Shown here piece by piece: positions 48,650-57,285 of a DNA stretch of 64,000 nucleotides. Source of the stretch: Streptococcus sp. HPH0090. GTDB lineage: Bacteria > Bacillota > Bacilli > Lactobacillales > Streptococcaceae. The notes under the pieces are model-generated. The model saw only the letters and a list, made by a program, of their open reading frames with translations. It was not told the DNA's origin and searched no databases. The first letter of the stretch is position 1. Each line of letters opens with the position of its first letter. The stretch covers positions 620,001 through 684,000 of the forward strand of contig NZ_KE150464.1 of NCBI RefSeq assembly GCF_000411475.1, written 5' to 3'. The translations under genes and the position numbers were made by a program.

Positions 48650-49787
48650 CTCTTTCCTCCTCAATAGCGTTAATCAAACCTGCTTCATGCTCTTCGATTT
48701 CTACGTACTCTTCGATACGAGCATCGAACTCTTCTTCCGTTTCATTGAGACGCATGATGTGAATATCTTCAGGTTCAAAGTCCAAACCGATTTCCTCACC
48801 AACGATGGCCTTACGAGTTGAGTGAATCATCCATTCATTGCCGAGTTCATCATATGCAATGATCTCATAGTGAACCCCACGGAAAAGCTGGGTATCAACC
48901 TTCACTTGGAGCTTCCCTTCTTCTGGGAGGGTAATGCGCAAGTCTTCTGGACGAATGACGACTTCGACTGGTTCATTTGGTTTCATCCCACCGTCGACCG
49001 CTTCAAAGCGTTTGCCGTTAAACTCGACCAAGTAGTCCTCAATCATGGTTCCTGGCAAGATGTTTGATTCACCGATAAAGGTCGCAACAAAGTGGTTGAT
49101 TGGCTCATCGTAGATGTCCACTGGTGTTCCGGACTGAACAATTTCACCGTCATTCATAACGAAAATCCAGTCACTCATAGCCAGGGCTTCTTCCTGATCG
49201 TGGGTAACAAAAACAAAGGTAATACCCAATCGTTGTTGCAATTCACGCAATTCGTACTGCATGTCGGTTCGCAACTTCAGGTCAAGAGCTGACAAAGGCT
49301 CATCCAAGAGGACCACACGTGGTTGGTTGATAATCGCACGCGCAATTGCTACACGCTGACGTTGTCCTCCAGAAAGCTTACGAATAGAACGTTTTTCGAA
49401 ACCTTCCAACTGTACCATTTTGAGAACTTCTAATACACGTCGTTCGATTTCTTTCTTATCGACCTTACGCAAACGCAATGGAAAGGCAACATTTTCAAAG
49501 ACATTCATATGCGGGAACAAGGCATAAGACTGGAAGACCGTATGAACATCGCGCTTATTGGTCGGAATATCATTGATTCGCACGCCGTCCAACAAAATAT
49601 CACCAGTCGTTGCATCCAGCAAACCTGCGATGATATTGAGAATAGTTGATTTTCCTGATCCAGACGCTCCTAGCAGTGTATAAAATTTTCCTTCTTCCAA
49701 CTCAAAGTTAATATCCTTGAGAACCTTGGTGTCGCTATCTTCAAAAACTTTAGAGACGTTTCTGAATTCGATAATTGGTTTTTTCAA
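48630..49787 (-). CDS. potA: Spermidine/putrescine ABC transporter ATPase PotA
   Basis: A 385-residue ATPase. Its N-terminal ABC domain has Walker [11 protein letters not shown]-loop [10 protein letters not shown], signature [14 protein letters not shown], Walker [13 protein letters not shown] and H-loop VTHDQEEAL. It is followed by a C-terminal OB-type regulatory domain (about 245-350) and an acidic tail rich in Glu. The start codon is TTG at 49787, with AGAGGAA and AAAGGA close upstream; no ATG is available nearby. It is the first pot gene, behind a structured 138-base gap from murB. Confidence 0.96.
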   Translation of the reverse strand: MKKPIIEFRNVSKVFEDSDTKVLKDINFELEEGKFYTLLGASGSGKSTILNIIAGLLDATTGDILLDGVRINDIPTNKRDVHTVFQSYALFPHMNVFENVAFPLRLRKVDKKEIERRVLEVLKMVQLEGFEKRSIRKLSGGQRQRVAIARAIINQPRVVLLDEPLSALDLKLRTDMQYELRELQQRLGITFVFVTHDQEEALAMSDWIFVMNDGEIVQSGTPVDIYDEPINHFVATFIGESNILPGTMIEDYLVEFNGKRFEAVDGGMKPNEPVEVVIRPEDLRITLPEEGKLQVKVDTQLFRGVHYEIIAYDELGNEWMIHSTRKAIVGEEIGLDFEPEDIHIMRLNETEEEFDARIEEYVEIEEHEAGLINAIEEERDEENNL

Positions 49788-49820
49788 TTCCTCTAAATTC
49801 CTTTTTCTTCGTAAATTAAC

Positions 49821-49902
49821 AGATTGGGACCTTTTTAAATGCTAGAAACAAGCTTAGGACATAAAATGGCCTAAATCTCATCTAGCGATAAAATCCCAAT
49901 CT
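49821..49902 (-). ncRNA. Structured leader-like element between murB and potA
   Basis: Three nested inverted repeats share one axis. P1 is AGATTGGGA/TCCCAATCT (49821-49829 with 49894-49902), P2 is GCTAGA/TCTAGC (49841-49846 with 49880-49885) and P3 is TTAGG/CCTAA (49855-49859 with 49870-49874). As RNA this gives an irregular hairpin with internal loops ending 33 bases before the potA TTG. It lacks a clear T run, so it is not an obvious terminator. It may be a regulatory leader of the polyamine operon, an RNA processing site or a degenerate mobile repeat. Confidence 0.5.
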
Positions 49903-49925
49903 TTGAATGATGTGTAAAAATAATG

Positions 49926-50831
49926 TTATTCGTGCTCACCCAGAATACGAACTTCTCTCTCGAGGGTAACGCCTGAATGTTCTTTAACTTTTTCAATGAC
50001 AGACTCAATTAAGTCTTCATAATCTCTAGCAGTTCCATCAGCTACATTTATCATAAAGCCTGCATGCTTTTCTGAGACTTCGACACCACCGATACGGTAG
50101 CCCTTCAAACCAGCTTCTGAAATCAATTGCCCTGCAAAATGCCCAACCGGACGTTTAAAGACAGAACCACAAGATGGATACTCCAACGGTTGTTTAAGTT
50201 CTCTTAAATGGGTCAAGCGTTCCATTTCTTGTTTGATCGTCTCATAATTTCCTGGAGATAGTGCGAATTTAGCTGATAAGACGACTGCTCCAGATTCTTG
50301 AATGGCTGAATGACGATAACCAAAGGCTAAGTCTTTGGCAGATAAAGTCTCGATTTCACCATCTTTTGTTAAAATCTGACACGATTGCAAGATATGAGCA
50401 ATCTCACCACCATAGGCACCAGCGTTCATAAAGACAGCACCACCGACGCTTCCTGGAATTCCACAAGCAAACTCAAAACCCGTCAAACTATGACGAAGAG
50501 CTATACGAGTCGTTTCAATCAAGTTAGCTCCAGCTTCTGCCTCAATCGTATAACCATCAACTGTGACATTATTCAATTTGTCACACATGATGACAAAACC
50601 ACGAACTCCACCTTCACGAACGATAATATTACTTGCATTTCCAAGAACCATCCATGAGATATTTTCTTGATTGGCAAATTTAACGACACGAGCCATCTCG
50701 TAGCGATTTCGAGGAAAAACTAAGTAATCTGCTTTCCCTCCAACTTTTGTATAGGTATAAGTTTTCAATGGCTCATCGAATCGAATGTCAATTCCTTCTA
50801 AGGTTTCTTTTAATTTATCTAATACAGTCAT
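49926..50831 (-). CDS. murB: UDP-N-acetylenolpyruvoylglucosamine reductase
   Basis: A 301-residue FAD enzyme that makes UDP-N-acetylmuramic acid with NADPH. The FAD-binding region contains [14 protein letters not shown] and [20 protein letters not shown]. The catalytic region has SCGSVFKRP with its Ser and a late Glu. It is the lead gene of a group with potABCD, as remembered from S. pneumoniae. A TATAAT with TGG extension at 50866-50861 on the minus strand is the likely promoter. Confidence 0.97.
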   Translation of the reverse strand: MTVLDKLKETLEGIDIRFDEPLKTYTYTKVGGKADYLVFPRNRYEMARVVKFANQENISWMVLGNASNIIVREGGVRGFVIMCDKLNNVTVDGYTIEAEAGANLIETTRIALRHSLTGFEFACGIPGSVGGAVFMNAGAYGGEIAHILQSCQILTKDGEIETLSAKDLAFGYRHSAIQESGAVVLSAKFALSPGNYETIKQEMERLTHLRELKQPLEYPSCGSVFKRPVGHFAGQLISEAGLKGYRIGGVEVSEKHAGFMINVADGTARDYEDLIESVIEKVKEHSGVTLEREVRILGEHE

Positions 50832-50922
50832 TTTTCTTATCCTTTTATAAAATTCATTCCATTATACCATTTTTAGCGATTTTTTTCGATGATTTGATGA
50901 GCTTTTTTATTCATACAAATTA

Positions 50923-50943
50923 AAAAGAGGCTAGGCCTCTTTT
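50923..50943 (-). terminator. Terminator after the YhfC-like gene
   Basis: A perfect 9-bp stem AAAAGAGGC/GCCTCTTTT around TAG, directly beyond the stop at 50947. T run on the minus strand. Confidence 0.85.
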
Positions 50944-50946
50944 CGT

Positions 50947-51699
50947 TTATTGTTTTTTATAAAAAATTGACTTTGTAAAGTATACAAATAAGAAAACTTC
51001 CACAGCTAGTAATCCTTCCACTATTAGTGGATTTGAAATCCAACCAACCTGTGAAAGACTCGGAGCCAAATCAAATAGGGCATGTAGACCATAGGCAGCT
51101 ACTAAGTAAATCCAATTCTTTTGACGAACTGCTTGATAAACCCAGAAAGAGAGTCCGATTTGCATCACCAGAGCAAGTATGCGTTCAACACCTAGTAAAT
51201 AAACTTGCCATACAGATAGGGACTGAACTGCTTCAAGTGTAGTTTTTGGAAGGAGATTCGCTACATCGGGATTTGAAGACTCTAATAATGATAGGAGGAT
51301 CAAAAGACTAATCAAACTTCCCATTCCGAGGTAGAGCAATTCCAAACCTCCATGCCCCAACCCATAAGCTAAGGCATCTGAATCTTCTAAGTTTCTCTTC
51401 TTCTCTAACCATTTAAAGAAGACAAGGCGAGCCGTTTCTTCAAAGATAGCTGCCATAGCAATTCCATAAAGGACATATAAAAAAGGGTGCTCCTGCATGA
51501 GCGAAATGGTTCCGTCTTTTTGTGGATGAAGTACCAAAAGGTGAACGATTTTCTCCAAGACTTGAGAAGAAACAAAGAATGCCACTGCCCCAAGACCTAG
51601 TACCGAAAGGTTAATCTTGTATTTCTTTTTTGCATACCAAATGGCTGCTATAAGAAATACAACTAAAGCTATCATAGTAATTATTACATGAATTTTCAT
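50947..51699 (-). CDS. YhfC-family putative intramembrane metalloprotease
   Basis: A 250-residue protein with about seven membrane helices. The three motifs of the YhfC/CPBP-like glutamic-type group are visible: EETAR in one helix, LGHGGLE in the next, and HALFD near residue 205. These supply the Glu and His residues thought to form the active site. Related proteins process peptides or confer bacteriocin self-immunity; the function here is unknown. The ATG at 51699 has GAGGTG upstream. It follows alsD by 12 bases and is probably cotranscribed. Confidence 0.78.
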   Translation of the reverse strand: MKIHVIITMIALVVFLIAAIWYAKKKYKINLSVLGLGAVAFFVSSQVLEKIVHLLVLHPQKDGTISLMQEHPFLYVLYGIAMAAIFEETARLVFFKWLEKKRNLEDSDALAYGLGHGGLELLYLGMGSLISLLILLSLLESSNPDVANLLPKTTLEAVQSLSVWQVYLLGVERILALVMQIGLSFWVYQAVRQKNWIYLVAAYGLHALFDLAPSLSQVGWISNPLIVEGLLAVEVFLFVYFTKSIFYKKQ

Positions 51700-51711
51700 A
51701 TCTTGCACCTC

Positions 51712-52440
51712 TTACTCTGCTTGATCGATATCTTTTTTCATCTCATCTACATTAAACTTAGCAAAGAGATATTTACGATCCTGAACAGGGAAACGTTGAT
51801 CCAGCTGGTCAACAGCACCTACCTCTACAATTCCTTCCTTGATAACAAAGTCCATAACGTGGCCACCAAAGGTTAGGTCATCTGAGATAAAGTGCAAATG
51901 ATAACCAGCAACACTGACGCCATGGAAAATTTCAGGTGTCCAGAATCCAACAATTGTTCCTGAAACATTGTCACAGCTATATTCAGGCTGATGAGTTGCC
52001 ACCTCAGCAAACTTTGTTTCACTTGTTGATTTTGGAATCATACGAACATGCATATGTTTAAAATCACCGTGAATCTTAATCGAACGAAATAGGTTTTCCC
52101 CATCATAATAGGACTCAATACGCTTTTCAAGTTCCTGATCAGTCATTTCAAAACGCTGACGAAAAATAACTTCTGCCTGGTGGGGTACAACTGCCGCATA
52201 AGGGATCAGAGCATCTGGCGACACTTCAACGATTTCAGGTTTATCACCTGACCCCTTAGCTTGATAAGCCTTTCCATCTAAGACAATCAATTCCCCGTCA
52301 ATGGAATCTAGAGTTCCTAGCCCTAAATCGCCATGTTCAAGCAATTCACCAACGGTCATGGTTCCACCGTAAAGTCCAGCCATTAAGGCTCCCAAAGTAT
52401 TGTATTGGAATAATTTCACTGGTTCTTGCACCTTCATCAT
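51712..52440 (-). CDS. alsD: Alpha-acetolactate decarboxylase
   Basis: A 242-residue zinc enzyme converting acetolactate to acetoin, which drains pyruvate and balances branched-chain amino-acid precursors. The metal-binding histidines lie in GYHLHFISDD, with a third His in the GGHVMDF that follows. The N-terminal ALMAGLYGGTMTVGELLEHGDLG motif is typical. The paired acetolactate synthase is not adjacent. A good promoter lies at 52469-52497 on the minus strand, facing the divergent MocR gene across a BOX element. Confidence 0.94.
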   Translation of the reverse strand: MMKVQEPVKLFQYNTLGALMAGLYGGTMTVGELLEHGDLGLGTLDSIDGELIVLDGKAYQAKGSGDKPEIVEVSPDALIPYAAVVPHQAEVIFRQRFEMTDQELEKRIESYYDGENLFRSIKIHGDFKHMHVRMIPKSTSETKFAEVATHQPEYSCDNVSGTIVGFWTPEIFHGVSVAGYHLHFISDDLTFGGHVMDFVIKEGIVEVGAVDQLDQRFPVQDRKYLFAKFNVDEMKKDIDQAE

Positions 52441-52468
52441 CTCACTCTTATTGAAATTTTACTTACTA

Positions 52469-52497
52469 AGTATATCACATTTCTGATTAGAATTGAA
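52469..52497 (-). promoter_or_regulatory. alsD promoter
   Basis: TTCAAT (52497-52492), a 17-base spacer and TATACT (52474-52469), with a TGA extended -10 element, on the minus strand. The untranslated leader is about 25 bases. Confidence 0.7.
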
Positions 52498-52514
52498 TGC
52501 TAGACTGCCTTTTA

Positions 52515-52711
52515 ATACTCAATGAAAATCAAAGAGCAAACTAGGAAACTAGCCGCAGGCTGCTCAAAGCACTGCTTTGAGGTTGTGGATAGAACTGATG
52601 TAGTCAGCTCAAAACACTGTTTTGAGGTTGTAGATGGAACTGACGTAGTCAGTATCCTACACATACGGCAAGGCGACGTTGACTCGGTTTGAAGAGATTT
52701 TCTAAAAGTAT
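52515..52711. repeat. BOX element (boxA-boxB-boxB-boxC)
   Basis: It starts with ATACTCAATGAAAATC (boxA) and ends with GTTTGAAGAGATTTTC before AAAGTAT (boxC). Between them are two 45-base boxB units beginning near 52563 and 52608, each with the CTCAAARCACTGYTTTGAG hairpin. This is the well-known mobile intergenic repeat of S. pneumoniae and its close relatives. It fills the gap between the divergent alsD and MocR promoters. Its boxB stems could change expression of either neighbour. The stretch 52441-52769 holds this repeat and the two promoters. Confidence 0.93.
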
Positions 52712-52715
52712 AACA

Positions 52716-52744
52716 TTGCCAAACTTCTGAAAAAAAGGTACAAT
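52716..52744 (+). promoter_or_regulatory. Promoter of the MocR-type gene
   Basis: TTGCCA (52716-52721), a 17-base spacer and TACAAT (52739-52744). It lies 5 bases past the BOX boundary, with an AGAGG site ahead of the ATG at 52770. Confidence 0.7.
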
Positions 52745-52769
52745 GTAACAAAATCAAGAGAGGTCTGGG

Positions 52770-54044
52770 ATGAAGCAAGAAAGCAAGTACGAACAAGTCG
52801 TACACTATCTAAAAAATGAGATAGAATCAGGTAGATTTGTGACAGGAAGTCGCCTGCCATCTATTCGAAGACTCAGTCAAGATTTCCACTGCAGTAAGGA
52901 CACTATTCAGCGTGCACTCATGGAACTTCGATACGAGAAATACATCTACTCCAAGCCTCAAAGTGGTTATTATGTATTGGAACAACAAACCAGTCACGAA
53001 GACCTAATTATCTCCGTTAATGATGAACATGTGGCTGCCTATGATGATTTTCGGCTTTGCGTCAATGAAAGCTTGATTGGACGAGAAAATTATCTCTACA
53101 ACTACTATGAAAACCAAGAGGGACTAGAAGAATTACGAAAATCTGTTCAGACATTACTTTTTAATCAAGCGATTTATAGTAAGGCAGACCAGTTAGTCAT
53201 GACATCTGGAACCCAGCAAGCACTGTTTATTCTTTCTCAGATTGATTTTCCAGGTCAAGCTCAGGAAATACTGGTTGAACAGCCAACCTATCATCGGATG
53301 AATCAACTACTACTAGCTCAAAACATTCCCTATCAAACCATTGAACGTCAGGTGGACGGTATTGACCTAAACGAACTTGAGAAACAGTTTAAGAGTGGAA
53401 AGATTAAGTTTTTCTATACTATTCCCCGTTTCCACTACCCTCTGGGGCATTCCTATTCTGAGGAGGAAAAACTTGCTATCCTTGACTTGGCTGCAAAATA
53501 CCAGATCTATATCGTTGAAGATGACTATCTAGGTGACTTAGATCCTAAAATGGGACAAACTTTTCATTATCTGGATCAACATGATTTGGTCATTTATATC
53601 AAATCCTTTTCTACGAGTCTATTTCCTGCCCTCCGGATAACTGCACTTCTTCTTCCAAATGCTATAAAGGATGCTTTTATAACTTATAAAAATATTCTGG
53701 ACTATGATAACAACCTTATCATGCAAAAGGCCTTATCTCTTTATATTGATAGTCAACTCTTTGAGAAAAACAGACTCGCAAGATTAGCACTTCAGGAAAA
53801 AAGTCAGGAGCACATCCAACAACTTTTAAATAACTATCCCATTTCCTTGCCAATCTATTCTCTCCATGATGGAGTCTTACTTGATCTTAGAGACTATCCT
53901 AAGATTGCAAGTCTCAAACACAGTCCTTTAAATCTCGACTTTTTCGAAGCATCCTACATAGGGGCTTGTCCCTATCACTTTGCAAAAGTTCCCTTTGAAA
54001 ATATTGAAGCAACACTAAAATACTTAAAAACAGAGCTGGACTAA
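52770..54044 (+). CDS. MocR-type regulator (GntR HTH fused to aminotransferase-like domain)
   Basis: A 424-residue fusion. A GntR winged helix at residues 1-68 (SRLPSIRRLSQDFHCSKDTIQRALMEL) is followed by a fold-type I aminotransferase domain. MocR regulators use bound PLP, normally held by a lysine in a TFSK or SFSK motif. Here the motif reads IKSFSTSLFPALR, so Thr282 (ACG) stands where the lysine belongs. Lys278 is nearby but four residues away. Other cofactor motifs remain (VEDDYLGDL). It may bind PLP weakly, bind another ligand, or act without cofactor. It is divergent from alsD across a BOX repeat. Target genes are unknown. Confidence 0.88.
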   Translation: MKQESKYEQVVHYLKNEIESGRFVTGSRLPSIRRLSQDFHCSKDTIQRALMELRYEKYIYSKPQSGYYVLEQQTSHEDLIISVNDEHVAAYDDFRLCVNESLIGRENYLYNYYENQEGLEELRKSVQTLLFNQAIYSKADQLVMTSGTQQALFILSQIDFPGQAQEILVEQPTYHRMNQLLLAQNIPYQTIERQVDGIDLNELEKQFKSGKIKFFYTIPRFHYPLGHSYSEEEKLAILDLAAKYQIYIVEDDYLGDLDPKMGQTFHYLDQHDLVIYIKSFSTSLFPALRITALLLPNAIKDAFITYKNILDYDNNLIMQKALSLYIDSQLFEKNRLARLALQEKSQEHIQQLLNNYPISLPIYSLHDGVLLDLRDYPKIASLKHSPLNLDFFEASYIGACPYHFAKVPFENIEATLKYLKTELD

Positions 54045-54058
54045 AGTCCAACTCTGTT
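54032..54058. terminator. Shared terminator of the MocR gene and the binding-protein gene
   Basis: CAGAG-CTGGAC and GTCCAA-CTCTG around TAAA with one mismatch, flanked by A and T runs. It overlaps the MocR stop codon and faces the convergent gene at 54064. Confidence 0.75.
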
Positions 54059-54063
54059 ATTTT

Positions 54064-54879
54064 TTATTGTTCTACTTCGGTTAATTTAGAAGCTTTCTCA
54101 AGATAGGTTTGGTAAGTTCCGTCATCTTTCAATTTTTGGATGACCTTATCTACTACTTCCTTCAAATCTGAATTGCCTTTTTTGATAGCTACAGCATTTG
54201 CTTCGCCTTCTTTCATGGTCAAGCTTACTGTAGCAACAGCCAAATCAGAGTTTTTACCAGCATAACTTAGAGCAACTGGTTCATCCATATGAACAGCATC
54301 AACCTTACCTGATTGAAGCTCATTGACTGCCTCACCCATGTTAGTCAAAGATGTTAACTGCGCATTTGGAAGTTGTTCTTTGACCATTGATTCAGGAACA
54401 GTTCCTTTTTGAGCTGCAATATTAGCACTTGCAAGAGAATCTAAATCCTTGTATTTTTCAAGATCAGCCTTTCTGATAAGGAAGCTAATTTTGTTTTCAT
54501 AGTATGGAATTGAGAAATCAAAGACTTCTTTTCTTTCTTCAGTTGCACTGATTCCCGCAATGGCCAAGTCAGCCTTTCCTGTCTGAAGACTAGTCAAGAC
54601 GTTATCAAAACTCATGCTTGAAACTTCCAATTTTACTCCAAGTTCATCAGCGATTGCTTGTGCCATGTCAATATCAGCACCTACAACTTGGTTCTTACCA
54701 TCCACAAGCGCTTGGAACTCAAATGGAGCATAATCTGGGCTTGTTGCGACCACCAATTTCCCTTTTTGTTTGATAGCCTCTACTGCAGACTGTGAGCTTG
54801 AGCTAGACGATTGGCAAGCTACTAAAAAGAAACTTGCAAGAAAACTACATAAAACAAATATCCATTTTTTAAATTTCAT
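54064..54879 (-). CDS. Amino-acid ABC transporter substrate-binding lipoprotein
   Basis: A 271-residue solute-binding protein of the polar amino-acid family. The signal peptide ends in the lipobox LVAC (Cys22), followed by a Ser-rich linker. The binding domain has the family motifs SPDYAPFEF, DIDMAQAIADELG, DLAIAGISATEERKEVFDFS and VHMDEPVAL. The ligand is probably an amino acid such as arginine or a relative. No permease or ATPase is adjacent, so it must use a transporter encoded elsewhere. It is a single-gene unit between convergent MocR and phoU. Confidence 0.9.
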   Translation of the reverse strand: MKFKKWIFVLCSFLASFFLVACQSSSSSSQSAVEAIKQKGKLVVATSPDYAPFEFQALVDGKNQVVGADIDMAQAIADELGVKLEVSSMSFDNVLTSLQTGKADLAIAGISATEERKEVFDFSIPYYENKISFLIRKADLEKYKDLDSLASANIAAQKGTVPESMVKEQLPNAQLTSLTNMGEAVNELQSGKVDAVHMDEPVALSYAGKNSDLAVATVSLTMKEGEANAVAIKKGNSDLKEVVDKVIQKLKDDGTYQTYLEKASKLTEVEQ

Positions 54880-54982
54880 AAATAAACAACCTCTCTGTTA
54901 ATTTTGTATAATTATAACTCTATAAAAATTGTTTGTCAAGTATATTTTTAATATTTATTTATTTTTTTCGATTTCTTTAACA

Positions 54983-55018
54983 AAAAAGGAGCTTTTATTC
55001 ATTATTCAGCCCCTTTTT
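54983..55018 (-). terminator. Terminator after phoU
   Basis: AAAAAGGAGCT and AGCCCCTTTTT (one G-U pair on the minus strand) around a 14-base loop, about 20 bases beyond the phoU stop. Confidence 0.65.
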
Positions 55019-55036
55019 ATGTATAATTAATCAATT

Positions 55037-55690
55037 TTACAATTCGACAATCTTACCTGTTTCAAAGTAAACAACCCATTCACAGATATTCTTTGCATAG
55101 TCACCGATGCGCTCCAAGTAAGAAATAACTTGGAAATAATCACGACCTGTGACAATAGCATCCGGATTCTTTCTGATTTCTTCAGTTGCCAAATCACGAA
55201 TATTTTCGAAGTAATGGTTAATTTTTTCATCCATGGTTGCAACTTCGTAGGCCTTGTCGACTGATCCGTTAAGGTAAAGTTCGAGAGTTGTTTCCACAAA
55301 ACCTTTAACATCGCGTCCCATGTTTTTGATTTCTTCCTCAACTGCTGGGATACGTTGTTCACCCTTCATACGAATAGTTGCTTCCGCAATAGATACCGCA
55401 TGGTCACCCATACGTTCTAAGTCTGATACAGCTTTTAGGACTGTCAACACTGTACGCAAGTCTTGTGAAACAGGCTGTTGAAGCGCAATAATTTCAAATG
55501 ATTTCTTTTCAAGTTTTACTTCATATTCATTTACTTCTGCGTCTTCCTCGATAACTTCTTTTGCCAAGTCACGGTCATGTGTCACAAAAGCTCGTACTGT
55601 ACGATTAATCTGGGAAAGAACTTCTTGACCCATCGCGTAAAATTGGTTGTGCAATTTCTCTAAATCTTCTTCAAATTGAGATCGTAACAT
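55037..55690 (-). CDS. phoU: Phosphate transport regulator PhoU
   Basis: A 217-residue all-helical protein made of two similar halves, each with the metal-cluster motif (LERMGDHAVSIAE near 80-92 and LERIGDYAKNICE near 195-207). PhoU restrains phosphate uptake by PstSCAB and signals phosphate status to a PhoR-type kinase in other bacteria. No kinase gene is beside it here. The start MLRSQFEEDL at 55690 has GGAGAAAAAG upstream and is preferred to a Met six codons earlier, which lies inside pstB2's end region. It is the last gene of the operon. Confidence 0.95.
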   Translation of the reverse strand: MLRSQFEEDLEKLHNQFYAMGQEVLSQINRTVRAFVTHDRDLAKEVIEEDAEVNEYEVKLEKKSFEIIALQQPVSQDLRTVLTVLKAVSDLERMGDHAVSIAEATIRMKGEQRIPAVEEEIKNMGRDVKGFVETTLELYLNGSVDKAYEVATMDEKINHYFENIRDLATEEIRKNPDAIVTGRDYFQVISYLERIGDYAKNICEWVVYFETGKIVEL

Positions 55691-55700
55691 CTTTTTCTCC

Positions 55701-56459
55701 TTATCCAAATTTACCTGAAATGTAGTCCTCAGTTTCTTTATGTTGAGGATAGAGGAACATTTCCTTGGTATCGTTAAATTCTATCAAATCTCCATTAAGG
55801 AAAAAGCCTGTTTTATCAGAGATTCGAGATGCTTGCTGCATGGAACGAGTAACCAAAAGCATGGTGTACTTGTCCTTGAGGCTATATAGGGTTTCTTCGA
55901 TTTTTCCAGCTGAGATAGGGTCTAAGGCCGAGGTTGGCTCATCCAAAAGAATAATCTTTGGACTAGTCGCCAAGACACGGGCTACACAAACACGTTGCTG
56001 TTGACCACCTGAAAGACCTATAGCAGAGTCATGCAAGCGATCCTTAACTTCATCCCAGATTGAAGCACGCTGTAAAGCCTTCTCCACTGCTTCATCCAAG
56101 ACCTGCTTGTCCTTTTCTCCATTGATACGGAGACCGTAGACGACATTTTCGTAGATAGACATTGGGAAAGGATTAGGTTGTTGGAATACCATTCCAATTT
56201 CCTTACGCAATTCAACTGTATCGGTACGAGGGCTATAGATATTGTGACCGTTATAAACTACTGATCCAGTTGTCGTCACTTCAGGATTGAGGTCACCCAT
56301 TCGGTTAATAGCCTTTAGAAGTGTTGACTTCCCAGATCCAGACGGACCGATAAGGGCTGTAATTTCCTTGGGTTGAAATGATAAGGAAACACTATTCAAG
56401 GCCTTCTTTTTATTGTAATAGACTGACAGGTCTGAAACCTGCAAAATCGGTTCTGTCAT
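55701..56459 (-). CDS. pstB2: Phosphate ABC transporter ATP-binding protein (second copy)
   Basis: A 252-residue ATPase. Walker [11 protein letters not shown]-loop [10 protein letters not shown], signature [16 protein letters not shown] and Walker [13 protein letters not shown] are intact. The switch region reads [13 protein letters not shown], where most PstB proteins have VTHSMQQA. The H-loop histidine is therefore Arg in this copy. If real, this would impair ATP hydrolysis in this subunit and make the pair asymmetric. It overlaps nothing and is 10 bases from phoU. Confidence 0.95.
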   Translation of the reverse strand: MTEPILQVSDLSVYYNKKKALNSVSLSFQPKEITALIGPSGSGKSTLLKAINRMGDLNPEVTTTGSVVYNGHNIYSPRTDTVELRKEIGMVFQQPNPFPMSIYENVVYGLRINGEKDKQVLDEAVEKALQRASIWDEVKDRLHDSAIGLSGGQQQRVCVARVLATSPKIILLDEPTSALDPISAGKIEETLYSLKDKYTMLLVTRSMQQASRISDKTGFFLNGDLIEFNDTKEMFLYPQHKETEDYISGKFG

Positions 56460-56471
56460 ACTGTTTCCTTT

Positions 56472-57275
56472 CTAACCAAAGTGTCCAGTTACATAGTCGT
56501 TAGTTGACTGTAGCTTAGCATTTTGGAAAATATTAGCAGTTTTATCATACTCAATCAAATCACCCAAGTAGAAAAATCCAGTGTAGTCGCTTGCACGTGC
56601 AGCCTGTTGCATACTGTGGGTCACGATAATGATGGTAAAGTCCTTCTTCAATTCCAACATGGTTTCCTCAAGCTGAGCTGTCGCAATCGGATCTAAGGCT
56701 GATGCAGGCTCATCCATCAAGAGGATATCTGGTTTAACAGAGATTGCTCGAGCGATACAAAGACGTTGCTGTTGACCACCTGATAGAGTCAAGGCAGACT
56801 TATGAAGATCATCTTTTACCTGATCCCAGAGGGCAGCTTGACGAAGAGATGTTTCTACAATTTCATCTAGGACTTTCTTGTCCTTGACCCCTGCACGTTC
56901 ATGTGCAAAAGTAATATTACGGTAGATTGATTTAGCAAATGGATTTGGACGTTGGAACACCATTCCGATGTGTTTACGCATTTCATAAACATTAATTTCA
57001 GGACGGTTAACGTCAATTCCTTGATAGAGAATCCGTCCTGTAACCTTAGCAATATCAATGGTATCATTCATACGATTAAGACTACGGAGGTAGGTTGATT
57101 TCCCAGACCCTGATGGACCAATCAAGGCCGTAATTTTATTTTTTTCGAATTGCATATCCACGCCCTTGATGGATTCATTCTTACCGTAGTAAACATGTAA
57201 ATCCTTCGTAGAGAGGGCCACTTTTTCTTCTGGAAAAGTAATGATATGCCTTTCATCCCAATTATATTTTGACAT
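56472..57275 (-). CDS. pstB1: Phosphate ABC transporter ATP-binding protein (first copy)
   Basis: A 267-residue ATPase, with an N-terminal extension of about 15 residues (SKYNWDERHIITFPEEK) relative to its partner. Walker [11 protein letters not shown]-loop FQRPNPFAKS, signature [14 protein letters not shown] and Walker B ILLMDEPASALD are present. The H-loop VTHSMQQAARASD is intact. It is a duplicate of pstB2; two ATPases per operon is the usual streptococcal arrangement. It lies between pstA and pstB2. Confidence 0.96.
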   Translation of the reverse strand: MSKYNWDERHIITFPEEKVALSTKDLHVYYGKNESIKGVDMQFEKNKITALIGPSGSGKSTYLRSLNRMNDTIDIAKVTGRILYQGIDVNRPEINVYEMRKHIGMVFQRPNPFAKSIYRNITFAHERAGVKDKKVLDEIVETSLRQAALWDQVKDDLHKSALTLSGGQQQRLCIARAISVKPDILLMDEPASALDPIATAQLEETMLELKKDFTIIIVTHSMQQAARASDYTGFFYLGDLIEYDKTANIFQNAKLQSTNDYVTGHFG

Positions 57276-57285
57276 GGCTTCTCCT

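Noticed and set aside
49821..49902. RUP or BOX element
   Set aside because: The ends do not match the BOX sequence seen at 52515-52711 or what I remember of RUP. Kept as an unassigned structured element.
52512..52805. 97-codon minus-strand frame between alsD and the MocR gene
   Set aside because: It translates the BOX repeat, which has known repeated hairpins. Not a protein gene.
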